Source: CAZEHS01 sp964424355 (GTDB lineage Bacteria; Bacillota; Clostridia; Peptostreptococcales; Acidaminobacteraceae). From it: DNA of 64,000 nt. Every line of letters starts with the position of its first letter. The first letter of the stretch is position 1. The position numbers were made by a program, and so were the translations under genes. The stretch spans positions 16,645 through 80,644 of the forward strand of contig CAYRIO010000011.1 of assembly GCA_964424355.1 (NCBI GenBank), read 5' to 3'. Below the pieces are notes generated by a model that saw nothing but the letters and a program-made list of their open reading frames with translations, ran no database searches and was not told the DNA's origin. Below, piece by piece: positions 26,618 through 35,342 of the stretch.

Positions 26618-27310
26618 TTACTCCTCCGGAATTTTGAAGCCATATCCCCAGATTGTTTCGATTTTCAGGGAAGAGTGCGCATCTGCCAATTTTTTGCGGA
26701 TCCGTTTAATCATATCATCCGTTGCCCGGGTTTCAACATGGGTCTCAAAGCCCCATACCTTGTCCAGCAGTTCTTCACGGCTCACCGCTCGGCTTTTGTT
26801 CTCCACTAGGTAGCGCAGCAATGAAAATTCCATCCCTGTCAAATTCACCGCATGTTTCCCCACCTCAACACGGAAGGTTTGGGGGTGGATGCACAGGTCC
26901 TTCACATGAATCACCGTTTGGTTCTTCTCAGGAGCGCTAGCCATCGCGATTCTCCTGAACAGGCCACTCACCCGGGCTACCAGCTCCATGGGACTGAAGG
27001 GCTTGGTTAGATAGTCATCTCCGCCCAGGGTCAATCCTTTAATCTTATCTACTTCGCCATCCATGGCGGAAATGATGATGATCGGGACATTGCTTTCTGC
27101 CCTCAGGGTTGCGCAAAGTGAGAATCCATCTAATTCCGGCATCATGATGTCGATGATCAGGAGATCCGCAGGGTTTTTCCGGTGTGCTGCCAATACTTCC
27201 TTTCCATTGGGGAACACCGTCACCGAGTAGTCTGCCTGTACCAGAAAAGATCTCAGAATGCTGCAGATGTTTACTTCATCGTCTGCAATATAAATCTGTT
27301 TACCTGTCAT
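26618..27310 (-). CDS. OmpR/PhoB-family response regulator
   Basis: 230 residues. The receiver domain (1-120) has the acidic pair DDE, phospho-acceptor Asp in LLIIDIMMPELDG, and Lys in YLTKPFS. The C-terminal winged helix (about 135-228) ends TIWGYGFKIPEE. First gene of the operon with the kinase and citG. It diverges from two Ser/Thr-rich protein genes, and the intervening promoter has two 10-bp direct repeats at 11-bp pitch, typical for this regulator class. Confidence 0.93.
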   Translation of the reverse strand: MTGKQIYIADDEVNICSILRSFLVQADYSVTVFPNGKEVLAAHRKNPADLLIIDIMMPELDGFSLCATLRAESNVPIIIISAMDGEVDKIKGLTLGGDDYLTKPFSPMELVARVSGLFRRIAMASAPEKNQTVIHVKDLCIHPQTFRVEVGKHAVNLTGMEFSLLRYLVENKSRAVSREELLDKVWGFETHVETRATDDMIKRIRKKLADAHSSLKIETIWGYGFKIPEE

Positions 27311-27370
27311 TCCGTTTCACCTCTCTCCCTATTTTGCCATGAGTTTTCGGATTGCGCACGACAAATCATC

Positions 27371-27406
27371 TTTGCCGCAATTTTGCCGCAAAGATTGGCG
27401 TATCTA
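27371..27406 (+). promoter_or_regulatory. Direct-repeat response-regulator box ahead of the Ser/Thr-rich genes
   Basis: TTTGCCGCAA occurs twice, at 27371-27380 and 27382-27391, an 11-bp repeat pitch as used by PhoB/OmpR dimers. TATCTA at 27401-27406 could be the -10 ten bases downstream; no good -35 is seen, as expected for an activated promoter. Binding by the divergently encoded regulator is inferred. Confidence 0.68.
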
Positions 27407-27463
27407 TTCCCGATACTCTTAACAGGAGTAAATCGCAGGGAGGCAATAAAGAGGAGGAATAGT

Positions 27464-28300
27464 ATGAAGATCGATTCAAATTACGACTATGCGAGCTTGC
27501 TCAGCGCCTATGCCGCACAACGGGCCGCTCAGAACACCACCACGACCGACACCACTGACACCAGTCAAACCACCGCATCAGAAACCTTGACGTCACTGAT
27601 GGCAAGACTGACCCCTCCAGATATGGGGAGTTCCATCATGAGCCTGAGCTCCAGCGGGCAAAAGATAAAGGATTCCATCCAACCGCCGGAACCTCCTACA
27701 GATGAAATGCAGGCAATGATGGATCAGATCCTTTCGGACCTCGATTCCATCCAATCAACCGATGTGGACAGCCTTTCCAGCGATGATGCTGAAGCGATGC
27801 TGGCACAGCTGATCGCCGACATGGGGGCACTCCCGTCGAACACCGGGACAACCAACTCTTCCAGCACATCGTCAACCTCAGCCATTGATGTCACCAGCCT
27901 CACCGACACGGAAATCAAGGATATCCTTCAGAAAATCCAGGATCAGCTGGAAAACAACGCGGATTCAGGCAACATGCCTCCCCCTCCCCCAGAAGCGATG
28001 AATGGGATGACATGGGGGTTTGACGTGTCACAGCTGCTCAGCGATGATACCTCCGAGGACAGCACCAGCACAACGAGCAGCACCACCAGTACGACAAGCA
28101 CCACCAGCGCGGAAATGGCTCAAAAGCTTCTGGATCTGCTGACAGAATCCTATGACAGCTCCTCAGAAACCAGCAGCGATTATGCTGCCAAGCTGAAGGA
28201 ATCCATCGCAACAATGCTGGAAGAACAGAAAACCAGCATGGATGATTTTGCATCGAGCCTCTATACCCAACTGGACGCATGGAGCAGCAGCACCCAGTGA
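27464..28300 (+). CDS. Ser/Thr-rich low-complexity protein of unknown function
   Basis: 278 residues from the ATG at 27464 with GAGGAGG upstream. No family was recognised. It has no signal peptide or membrane helix. It starts MKIDSNYDYASLLSAYAAQR, then alternates Thr/Ser-rich stretches (TTTTDTTDTSQTTAS; TSTTSSTTSTTSTTS), short amphipathic helices rich in Met/Leu/Asp, and proline patches (PPEPP; PPPPPE). Spacing resembles secreted or surface-appendage-associated proteins, but that is only an impression. Divergent from the two-component operon and probably controlled by it; followed 60 bp later by an FlxA-like gene. Confidence 0.8.
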   Translation: MKIDSNYDYASLLSAYAAQRAAQNTTTTDTTDTSQTTASETLTSLMARLTPPDMGSSIMSLSSSGQKIKDSIQPPEPPTDEMQAMMDQILSDLDSIQSTDVDSLSSDDAEAMLAQLIADMGALPSNTGTTNSSSTSSTSAIDVTSLTDTEIKDILQKIQDQLENNADSGNMPPPPPEAMNGMTWGFDVSQLLSDDTSEDSTSTTSSTTSTTSTTSAEMAQKLLDLLTESYDSSSETSSDYAAKLKESIATMLEEQKTSMDDFASSLYTQLDAWSSSTQ

Positions 28301-28360
28301 CGGGATGAATTCATATGAGGAGTACCCCCATCATGTTATCCAACAAAGAAGGAGGAAGTC

Positions 28361-28735
28361 ATGAATATTTCTAGCACATCAACGGGTTCTACCACCACAA
28401 CCAGCGCCAGTTCCGGCAGTACCAGTGAAATCGCTCAGCTGGAAAAGCAAAAGCGGGTTCTGCAGAAGGAAATCCAGGACCTGAACCAAAGTGATGAAGA
28501 TGAAAAGACAAAAGAACAGAAGCTTCAGACTTTGAACATGCAGATTCAGAATATCGACACACAGATCCAGAAGATCAAATCGGATAAGACCAAGCAGGCC
28601 GATGAAGCCAGCGCCGTCAAACCGACTCAAAAGCCCGCCACTGCTCAGACCCCTGAGGAGCTGGCAGAGAAAGACGCGATAAAGGCCCTCGAAGCTGACG
28701 GTTCCATCGGGACCCAGTTGGACTTGCAAGTGTAG
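28361..28735 (+). CDS. FlxA-like coiled-coil protein
   Basis: 124 residues. A Ser/Thr-rich N-terminus (MNISSTSTGSTTTTSASSGS) is followed by a strongly predicted coiled coil (about 22-85: IAQLEKQKRVLQKEIQDLNQ...) and a short Ala/Glu-rich tail. This matches the FlxA-like family, whose function is poorly known. It shares Ser/Thr-rich composition with the preceding gene, has AAGGAGG, and ends before a strong terminator, so the two form one operon. Confidence 0.78.
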   Translation: MNISSTSTGSTTTTSASSGSTSEIAQLEKQKRVLQKEIQDLNQSDEDEKTKEQKLQTLNMQIQNIDTQIQKIKSDKTKQADEASAVKPTQKPATAQTPEELAEKDAIKALEADGSIGTQLDLQV

Positions 28736-28748
28736 CACCCCTTATTTG

Positions 28749-28790
28749 AAAAGGTGTCAGACGGAAATAACCCGCGCTGACACCTTTTTT
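28749..28790 (+). terminator. Rho-independent terminator of the Ser/Thr-rich operon
   Basis: A perfect 12-bp stem AAAAGGTGTCAG (28749-28760) / CTGACACCTTTT (28777-28788) leads into T's. It overlaps the end of the convergent HAD gene (stop 28789). Confidence 0.9.
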
Positions 28791-29439
28791 AGACTGCTTT
28801 TTTTTCGTTATCCCCATGGCCCAAAACCATTTCAGCGATTTCACAAGGATGCATCAGATCATGGAGGGAAGGAATGGTTTCCGGATACCGTGCCCCCCAG
28901 CCTGCCAGGACAAAATCGACCCCTGCGCTTTCCGCACAACGACTGTCATGGATCGTATCTCCTACGAACAGGATTTCATCGGCCGCCAATCCCTGCTGTG
29001 CCATCAGACGCAGGAGCGGCCCAGGATGCGGTTTCGGAAATTCTACCAGATCCACGGTCACCACTTCATCAAAATAATGCTGCAGCGGTATGAACAAGGG
29101 GTCCTCCCAGACCTCGAACCCCTTCCGGGAGGTGACGATTGCCAGTTTATAACCCGCATCCTTCAGTTTCCGGATGACCGGCTCCATGCCGGTAAAAAGG
29201 GTGTTCATCGGACGGGCTTCCGCCAAATAGCGGTACCAGCGCTGAATTGCGCCCTCCGGATCCGGCACTTGAAAAAGCGTCATCGTGTGTTCGCCCAACA
29301 TGCCAATGGAGATTTCCATCTCCTCTTCTGTAAATTCTCGGCCCAGCTCTTCCTTCAGCACTTTTCCCAAGGAATAAAAAATAGCCCGTTCTGTATCAAT
29401 CAGGGTGCCATCCACATCCAGTGCAATGCATTTATACAT
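28789..29439 (-). CDS. HAD-superfamily phosphatase (PGP-like)
   Basis: 216 residues. Motif I ALDVDGTLIDTE (Asp8, Asp10), motif II VTSRKG, motif III Lys in FPKPHPGP, motif IV FVGDTIHDSRCAESAG. The KPxP and GDTxxD motifs fit the phosphoglycolate-phosphatase/pyrophosphatase (PpaX-like) branch. Substrate not determinable. RBS GAGGAGG precedes the ATG. Stands alone. Confidence 0.85.
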   Translation of the reverse strand: MYKCIALDVDGTLIDTERAIFYSLGKVLKEELGREFTEEEMEISIGMLGEHTMTLFQVPDPEGAIQRWYRYLAEARPMNTLFTGMEPVIRKLKDAGYKLAIVTSRKGFEVWEDPLFIPLQHYFDEVVTVDLVEFPKPHPGPLLRLMAQQGLAADEILFVGDTIHDSRCAESAGVDFVLAGWGARYPETIPSLHDLMHPCEIAEMVLGHGDNEKKAV

Positions 29440-29575
29440 GGTTCCTCCTCTTCCTGGTCCGTTTCTGCCAGGGTCCGCATCTTTATGCTTGTTTTATTTA
29501 AGGATACCACAGCAGCATGGCGTTTTCAAGCCCGGATGTGCACGTTTGTGCACGTTATTGAAAGTATCAGCCTGA

Positions 29576-32500
29576 TCATTCTTCAAACAGGCCTCGGATA
29601 TCTGATTCATTCATCCGCGACAGGAAGTTCTCCCCCGGCCGGATCACTGAATCCACCAGGGCCTTCTTTTTTTGCTGCAGAGCGAAAATCCGCTCTTCAA
29701 TGGTGCCATGCGTAATCAACCGCATAACCTGAACCGATTTATTTTGTCCGATCCGGTAGGCCCTGTCCGTGGCCTGATCCTCAACCGCGGGATTCCACCA
29801 GGGATCATAATGGATCACCATGTCCGCACCGGTCAGATTCAGCCCTGTCCCTCCGGCTTTCAACGAAATGAGGAAGACCTCCTTTTCGCCCCCATTGAAG
29901 GCGTTGACCATGCGAATCCGCTCCTCTGCCGCCGTAGCGCCGTCCAGATAAAAATAGGTCAAGTCCGCCTTTCCCAATTCTTCCCGGATCAGCTTCAACA
30001 TCCCGGTGAACTGTGAAAACAGCAAAATCCGGTGACCGCTGTCCACGGCATCCTGAATCAGTTCCATGAGCATCTCCAGCTTGCCGCTCCCCCCTTTATA
30101 CCCCTCCAGGAAAAGCCCCGGGTGGCAGCAAAGCTGGCGGAGCCGGGTAAGCAGGGCCAGGATTTTTATCTGTCCCTTCTCAAAGCCACCCTCCTGCAGC
30201 ACCGCCTGAAACTCCTTTTGAGCCTGGGCCAGATGAGCCCCATAGAGCTTAGCCTGTTCCGGTGTCATCCGGTTGACCATGCTGCTTTCAATCTTGTCCG
30301 GCAGCTCCTTGAGTACGTCCTGCTTCATGCGCCGCAGGATGAAGGGCCGAATGTGCCGGCTCAGGTCCCGCAGGGCTTTTGTGTCCTGACTCCTGACAAT
30401 GGGGGTCTCGTAGCGGGACTTGAAGCGGGCGTGGCTGTGCAGGTATCCCGGCATGAGGAAATCAAACAACGACCACAGCTCTGTCAGGGCGTTTTCAATC
30501 GGGGTTCCCGTCAGGGCGAAATAGCTCCGCGCCTTGATGGCCTTCACGGTCTTCGCGCCCAGAGTTGCCGGGTTCTTGATATGCTGGGCTTCGTCAATAA
30601 TGCAGTATTTGAATTGATGGGACTGATAATAATCGATATCCCGCTTCAGCAGTCCATAGGAGGTGATGACGAGATCGGCCCCCATGCAGGTTTTCAGTTG
30701 AGCCTTACGCTCTGTGGGCGATCCCACAACAACAACCGTCCGGAGCTGAGGGGCGAATTTCCGCACCTCCTCCTGCCAGTTGTAGATCAGGGAGGTGGGA
30801 GCCACCACCAGGTTGGGCTCCGAATGCTCTGCCTTTTCCGAAAGAATGAACGTAATCACCTGAAGGGTTTTTCCCAAGCCCATATCATCGGCCAAAATGC
30901 CGCCCAGTCCGTAATGGGCCAGGGATTTCAGCCAGCGGAACCCGGTTTTCTGATACTCCCGGAGCGTGCCGAGAATGCCCTCCGGCACAGGGTATTCCAA
31001 ATCATCCGGTTCAACGATATCCTGAACCAGCTTCTTGAAGGCCCCATTCCGTTCTGTCCGCACACCGCCATTTTCCCGCAGCAGGCTGTCCAGATACAGC
31101 GCACGGAATTTCGGCAGTTCAACCTGTTGCCGTACTAGATCCGCCTCTGTCAAGTGCAGGTGCTCCAACAGACTGGAGACCCCCTGGATTTCTTCACTGT
31201 CCAGGGAAACGAAGGTACCGTCCCGGAGGCGGTGGTAACGCCGTTTCTGTTTATAGGACCGAAGCACCTCTGCCAGTTCCTGCAGGCTCATGCCCTGATA
31301 GTCAAAATGCATGGCCAGAATCCCCTGCTCACTCAACCGCACCCCGGCCGTCATTTGAACGGGACGCCGGACACCCAGGGTGTTGAATTCATCCGAGCAG
31401 TAGATTTCCGCCGTTTCCCGCAGTTCCGGGAGAATCCGGCTGACAAAGGTGAAGATGCCTTCCTCTTCCTCCTGGATCAGCAGTCCCTTATGGATCCTGA
31501 AACCGGCCTTTGTAAAGGCGCGCACACTCTGCCGCTCCTCCCGGTGCAGACGCAGCAGGATCCTATCCGTGTTTTCAGCCGGATTCAACTCCGTTTCAGT
31601 GACGCCGCAGAACCTTCTGTCCCCATAAACATGTTCAATCCGGGCCGATATCCCATCCTGATAACGGTCCAGATAGATCGTGGTCCGAAGAGGGAACCGG
31701 TCGTATTTGGCTTCCAGCCTTTTGTCCACTTCCACGTCGGCGATGGTCCGAAGAGCCGGCAACAGGGTCTCCATCACCCGCCCCCCCTCGCCGTCAGGGA
31801 TCACGATCACGGGTTTCCGGCATTTTTCAATGCACTTCAAGAACGGCTCGAAGGTTGCCTGAAACGCAGCATCGGCACGGTAAATCGCCCCGGAACAGTA
31901 GTAGTCCCTGCCGCCGGGAAGCAGGGGCTGAAGCAGCCCCTCGTGTAAGGATTTCAGCGTCACTTCAAGTACACCGGCGCCTTTTTTGATATGGCCCTTT
32001 AAGGGGGGCTTTCCTTTGATGATGGGGGCATCCATGATGGGTTCTCCATAAATCCGGATTCCCAGGGGTCCCTCCCCCATGATGTCCAAAAAAGCCTCCA
32101 GGCGGGATGGGCTCAGCTTCAGCCCACGTTTTTGCACAAAGGAGGGCAAACCCGCCTGGTAATATTGCCGGGTCAACAGGCGCTCATCCTGATAAATCTG
32201 GAGCAGAAAATTCAGCAGCGCCTCCGATTGGGGATCGAAGGACGCTTCTTTGGGCATCAGGGTGTACCCTGCCCCGAAGGACAGGGGAATCCCCCGCTGT
32301 ATGGCGTCTGAAAGAGCCAACAGGTCTTTCACCACATACAACTTTTTCTCGCCGATTGAAAATTCCAGGGTCAGATCGGCATGATAGGAATAGCTGTCCA
32401 GAGAAAGCATCGGCTTCAGCTGCGTCTGCGTCCTTTCCCAGCCATCCGATTCGAGGGGCTCCGTATCAAAATACCCCAGCAACTCTGAGATTGCAGGATG

Positions 32501-32806
32501 CAGGGAGGTAGCCTCCGGTTTTCCTGATTGAAGCCGTTGAACCGCTTTCAGTACGGCAACAATGTGCTTGCAGGCACCGCCGTAGGAGACAAACGCCGGA
32601 CAGGTACAATGGTATTTTCCAATGGTTCCGGCCGGATCCAAGCGGACCCAGATCCGATAGTTCCGGCTGCCGGCTACGGTTGCCTGATAATAATCCTCAT
32701 CGGCTTCCACCAGCCTTGTGACCATGCCATTTTTATAGTAGCTGCAGCCATTGCGATAGGCTGTCGAAAGGCCCGCTTCGGCCTGTATCTTCTGATCAGT
32801 CAGCAT
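29576..32806 (-). CDS. SWIM-domain SNF2/Rad54-type helicase
   Basis: 1076 residues from the ATG at 32806 (MLTDQKIQ); a longer open frame upstream overlaps the MFS gene and its terminator and is rejected. N-terminal SWIM zinc finger CTCPAFVSYGGACKH (CxC...CxH), then an SNF2-associated middle region, then the two RecA lobes: ADDMGLGKT (Walker A), DEAQHIKN (motif II), TGTPIENALTELWS (motif III), and in the C-terminal lobe LFSQFTGML, SLKAGGTGLNL and AYRIGQ. Such proteins translocate on DNA and remodel protein-DNA complexes; the role in bacteria is unclear (repair or transcription recycling). Confidence 0.93.
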   Translation of the reverse strand: MLTDQKIQAEAGLSTAYRNGCSYYKNGMVTRLVEADEDYYQATVAGSRNYRIWVRLDPAGTIGKYHCTCPAFVSYGGACKHIVAVLKAVQRLQSGKPEATSLHPAISELLGYFDTEPLESDGWERTQTQLKPMLSLDSYSYHADLTLEFSIGEKKLYVVKDLLALSDAIQRGIPLSFGAGYTLMPKEASFDPQSEALLNFLLQIYQDERLLTRQYYQAGLPSFVQKRGLKLSPSRLEAFLDIMGEGPLGIRIYGEPIMDAPIIKGKPPLKGHIKKGAGVLEVTLKSLHEGLLQPLLPGGRDYYCSGAIYRADAAFQATFEPFLKCIEKCRKPVIVIPDGEGGRVMETLLPALRTIADVEVDKRLEAKYDRFPLRTTIYLDRYQDGISARIEHVYGDRRFCGVTETELNPAENTDRILLRLHREERQSVRAFTKAGFRIHKGLLIQEEEEGIFTFVSRILPELRETAEIYCSDEFNTLGVRRPVQMTAGVRLSEQGILAMHFDYQGMSLQELAEVLRSYKQKRRYHRLRDGTFVSLDSEEIQGVSSLLEHLHLTEADLVRQQVELPKFRALYLDSLLRENGGVRTERNGAFKKLVQDIVEPDDLEYPVPEGILGTLREYQKTGFRWLKSLAHYGLGGILADDMGLGKTLQVITFILSEKAEHSEPNLVVAPTSLIYNWQEEVRKFAPQLRTVVVVGSPTERKAQLKTCMGADLVITSYGLLKRDIDYYQSHQFKYCIIDEAQHIKNPATLGAKTVKAIKARSYFALTGTPIENALTELWSLFDFLMPGYLHSHARFKSRYETPIVRSQDTKALRDLSRHIRPFILRRMKQDVLKELPDKIESSMVNRMTPEQAKLYGAHLAQAQKEFQAVLQEGGFEKGQIKILALLTRLRQLCCHPGLFLEGYKGGSGKLEMLMELIQDAVDSGHRILLFSQFTGMLKLIREELGKADLTYFYLDGATAAEERIRMVNAFNGGEKEVFLISLKAGGTGLNLTGADMVIHYDPWWNPAVEDQATDRAYRIGQNKSVQVMRLITHGTIEERIFALQQKKKALVDSVIRPGENFLSRMNESDIRGLFEE

Positions 32807-32883
32807 GAATCGAATCCCTTCTGCTGGGTATTTTTCTCCATCGTACCATAGGGCCGTTAAAATAACGAGCCGTAAAGACCCTA

Positions 32884-32921
32884 GAAAAAACCGCACCCCC
32901 GTTTTCTGGAGTTGCGGTTTC
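32884..32921 (-). terminator. Rho-independent terminator of the MFS gene
   Basis: AAACCGCA ... TGCGGTTT stem with a C/G-rich loop; the minus-strand RNA ends in TTTTTTC. It isolates the helicase gene from MFS transcription. Confidence 0.8.
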
Positions 32922-32933
32922 ATAAGATTGTGT

Positions 32934-34136
32934 TCATTCAATCGCCTGACAAAACGAAGGCGGCTCCGGCTCTTCCAGCACATGGGCTTTCGGGGGCAGA
33001 TTTTTCCGCTCGATGGCGGTCCAAATATAGAACAGCGCACTGATGGCCAGGCATAGGGGTATTCCATAGAATGTCAGTACGACTCCCCATGCATCATTGA
33101 GATAGCCGAAGATCAAATTGATTCCGAACACCCCCAGAGCCGTTGCCGTAGAGGCGATGCCGATGAAATAGGGGCCTTCCCTGCCATAGACCTCATTGGA
33201 TATGGTGACCGTGGTGGGGTAGATGATGGAGAAGAACAGCCCGGACAGACCAATCAGGAAGAAAAAAGATCCCCCCAGCAGCTGACCGAGGATGATGCTC
33301 AGAGAGGCCAGAAAGGAGCAGACGATGATCCCCTGCATCCGCTTGACCTTCGCCATGATGAACCCGCCGCCCAGACGGCCGACAGTGAAGGTCGCATAAA
33401 AGAGCGTGGAATAGAATGCGGCTTTAACCGGGGTGTAGCGGTAGCCTTCCTGAAAATAATTGATGATCCAACTGCCGATCAGGAATTCTGCAATCACGTA
33501 AAAACTTAACGCCGCAATCAGCAGATAGCTGAACTTTTTATAGGGCAGGCTGGACTGGTGTGCCTTGTGCTCCTCCGAAGGCTCTCCAGGGGCCAGCAGC
33601 ATCAAAATCCCATGGACAACGAAAACCCCGGCCGTTCCGATGAAAAGCAAGCGCCAGTTGAATTGCGATGACAGGTACCAGGCCAAACTCTTCTGAGCCG
33701 CCGTTGAGCCCAGACCGAATATCCCATGGACAAAGTTCATCAGGATCGACTGACTGAACAACGTGATCATGGGGAGAATGGTATTGAGCCCCAGCACCAG
33801 CAGGGATACACCGCTGCTGATCCCGCAGTAGCTTACCAGCAGCAGGGTCCACGAATGCGAAAAACCCAGGAGTGTCATGGACAGGGCGATGATAAAGCAT
33901 CCCAGGGCGATGATCCGCTTTTGACCGATGCGCAGACAGTAGAGTCCGCCGTAATAGGTGAACACCATGGAAACCAGTTGGGCCACGGAGAGGATCATTC
34001 CCATCCGCGTGTTGTCAATGCCAAACTCCGCTTTGAAGGTAGGGACCATGAATCCCCGGTAGCTGAACCCGATGGCAACCATGATCATCCCTAAAAAGGA
34101 CAGTGCTAAAAGATAGATTTGCTGTGATTTTTTCAT
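32934..34136 (-). CDS. Major facilitator superfamily transporter
   Basis: 400 residues, twelve predicted membrane helices with a longer central loop (about 190-205: APGEPSEEHKAHQSS). A motif-A-like LRIGQKRIIALG follows helix 2. General appearance is of the FucP/NarK-like sugar or organic-anion MFS groups, but the substrate cannot be assigned. The ribosome site is weak (GTGAGAACAA). Monocistronic, with its own terminator. Confidence 0.85.
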   Translation of the reverse strand: MKKSQQIYLLALSFLGMIMVAIGFSYRGFMVPTFKAEFGIDNTRMGMILSVAQLVSMVFTYYGGLYCLRIGQKRIIALGCFIIALSMTLLGFSHSWTLLLVSYCGISSGVSLLVLGLNTILPMITLFSQSILMNFVHGIFGLGSTAAQKSLAWYLSSQFNWRLLFIGTAGVFVVHGILMLLAPGEPSEEHKAHQSSLPYKKFSYLLIAALSFYVIAEFLIGSWIINYFQEGYRYTPVKAAFYSTLFYATFTVGRLGGGFIMAKVKRMQGIIVCSFLASLSIILGQLLGGSFFFLIGLSGLFFSIIYPTTVTISNEVYGREGPYFIGIASTATALGVFGINLIFGYLNDAWGVVLTFYGIPLCLAISALFYIWTAIERKNLPPKAHVLEEPEPPSFCQAIE

Positions 34137-34235
34137 TTGTTCTCACTTTCGTCCCAGAATTCCGTATCATCGTACCTTTTGCACGATGAGATTTCAAGAA
34201 TTCCAACGGATTATTACAGGTAATATCTTGTCAGC

Positions 34236-34688
34236 CTACTCTTTTTTACGTTTAGGCACCTTCCACACGCAGCTGTAAATACTGCTCCCATAGGCAGATT
34301 CCGGCGCCAGCTTGCATTCAAAGCCCAGGGCTTTGAAAAACCGGAACTGGTGCTGATCCGCTTCCGCCTTGACTTCACCGAACTTCAAGAACGTTTCAAC
34401 GGTCTCAACCATGAACCGGCCAATGCCATGCCGCCGTTTCCCCTCTTCAACCGCGATATGGAGAATGACAATCTGATTGTTATCGATGGTTTTGTAGCCG
34501 ATAATCCCCACATAGGCCCCGTCCTCATCCTGAACAGCGAACACATGGCCCTGTTGCTTGGCATAGGCGCTTTGAGCAGCGTTCTGAATCTTACCCGGTG
34601 TGGGGCTGACCATGGCGTATCCCAAAAGCCGTGCCAGATCCTTATTGAGATAGAGTGCGCTGTAATCTGTTATTTCACTGATTTTCAT
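34236..34688 (-). CDS. GNAT-family N-acetyltransferase
   Basis: 150 residues from the ATG at 34688, preceded by AAGGAGAAAATC. Acetyl-CoA binding motif A is HIAVEEGKRRHGIGRFMVE and the last strand contains RFFKALGFE. Substrate unknown. Its start overlaps the last 14 bp of tag, so it is translated after tag in one operon. Confidence 0.85.
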   Translation of the reverse strand: MKISEITDYSALYLNKDLARLLGYAMVSPTPGKIQNAAQSAYAKQQGHVFAVQDEDGAYVGIIGYKTIDNNQIVILHIAVEEGKRRHGIGRFMVETVETFLKFGEVKAEADQHQFRFFKALGFECKLAPESAYGSSIYSCVWKVPKRKKE

Positions 34689-35268
34689 GATTTTCTCCTT
34701 GTTGGTTAGCGTCATCGCAATTATACCTGAAACAGCTCGTCAAATGGTCATTTATAATTCCGATGGCCTGCAGATGGGCGTAAATGATGGTAGTTCCTAG
34801 AAATTTGAAGCCTCTTTTCTTTAAATCCTTCGTGATCGCATCGGAAAGCTCTGTTTTCGCCGGCAATTCAGATAATTGATTCCAGCTGTTGATTATTGAC
34901 TTCCCGTTGGTAAAGCTCCAGATATAGGCATCAAAACTGCCATACTCCCGCTGAACTTCTAAAAAACGCTGGGCGTTGTTGATGGATGCCTCTATCTTCT
35001 TCCGGTTCCGGATGATCCCGGCGTCCCCCAGAAGAGCCTGCACCTTGTCTTCGTCATAGGCGGCTACCTTCACGGGATCGAATCCATCGTAAAGAATCCG
35101 GTACCTTTCCCGTTTGCGCAGCACCGTCAGCCAGCTGAGTCCTGCCTGGGCAGATTCCAGAACTAAAAATTCAAAATGCTTCCGATCGTCGTGGACGGGT
35201 ACGCCCCACTCTTCATCATGATACTTCACATACAGCGGATCACTGCCACACCAGGGACATCTGTTCAC
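34675..35268 (-). CDS. tag: DNA-3-methyladenine glycosylase I
   Basis: 197 residues starting at a GTG with GGAGG close upstream. N-terminal CPWCGSDPLYVKYHDEEWG is the diagnostic Tag signature with the zinc-binding Cys pair and the catalytic-site Glu; AGLSWLTVLRKRERYR and GFKFLGTTIIYAHLQAIGIINDH follow. It excises 3-methyladenine from alkylated DNA. The late Zn-ligand His/Cys pair is present (NDHLTSCFR). Confidence 0.93.
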   Translation of the reverse strand: MNRCPWCGSDPLYVKYHDEEWGVPVHDDRKHFEFLVLESAQAGLSWLTVLRKRERYRILYDGFDPVKVAAYDEDKVQALLGDAGIIRNRKKIEASINNAQRFLEVQREYGSFDAYIWSFTNGKSIINSWNQLSELPAKTELSDAITKDLKKRGFKFLGTTIIYAHLQAIGIINDHLTSCFRYNCDDANQQGENHENQ

Positions 35269-35306
35269 GGGGCCTCCTTCAACTCAATAGTTCTATTATA
35301 CCCCAA

Positions 35307-35336
35307 GAAAAAAGGCCCGGATACCAGACCTTTTCG
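35307..35336 (-). terminator. Terminator of the CHASE4-GGDEF-HD-GYP gene
   Basis: On the minus strand AAAAGGTCTGG-TAT-CCGGGCCTTTT forms a hairpin followed by TTC; it lies just past the stop at 35343. Confidence 0.75.
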
Positions 35337-35342
35337 GAAGCG

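Noticed and set aside
29537..29556. Direct repeat TGTGCACGTT x2 with 10-bp pitch between the HAD and helicase genes
   Set aside because: Only two short copies, about 100 bp from the HAD start, with no promoter elements placed around them; too weak to call an operator.
32807..33067. N-terminal extension of the SNF2 helicase
   Set aside because: The extra codons overlap the MFS gene and its terminator and have no family-like sequence; the ATG at 32806 starts a normal SWIM-SNF2 protein.
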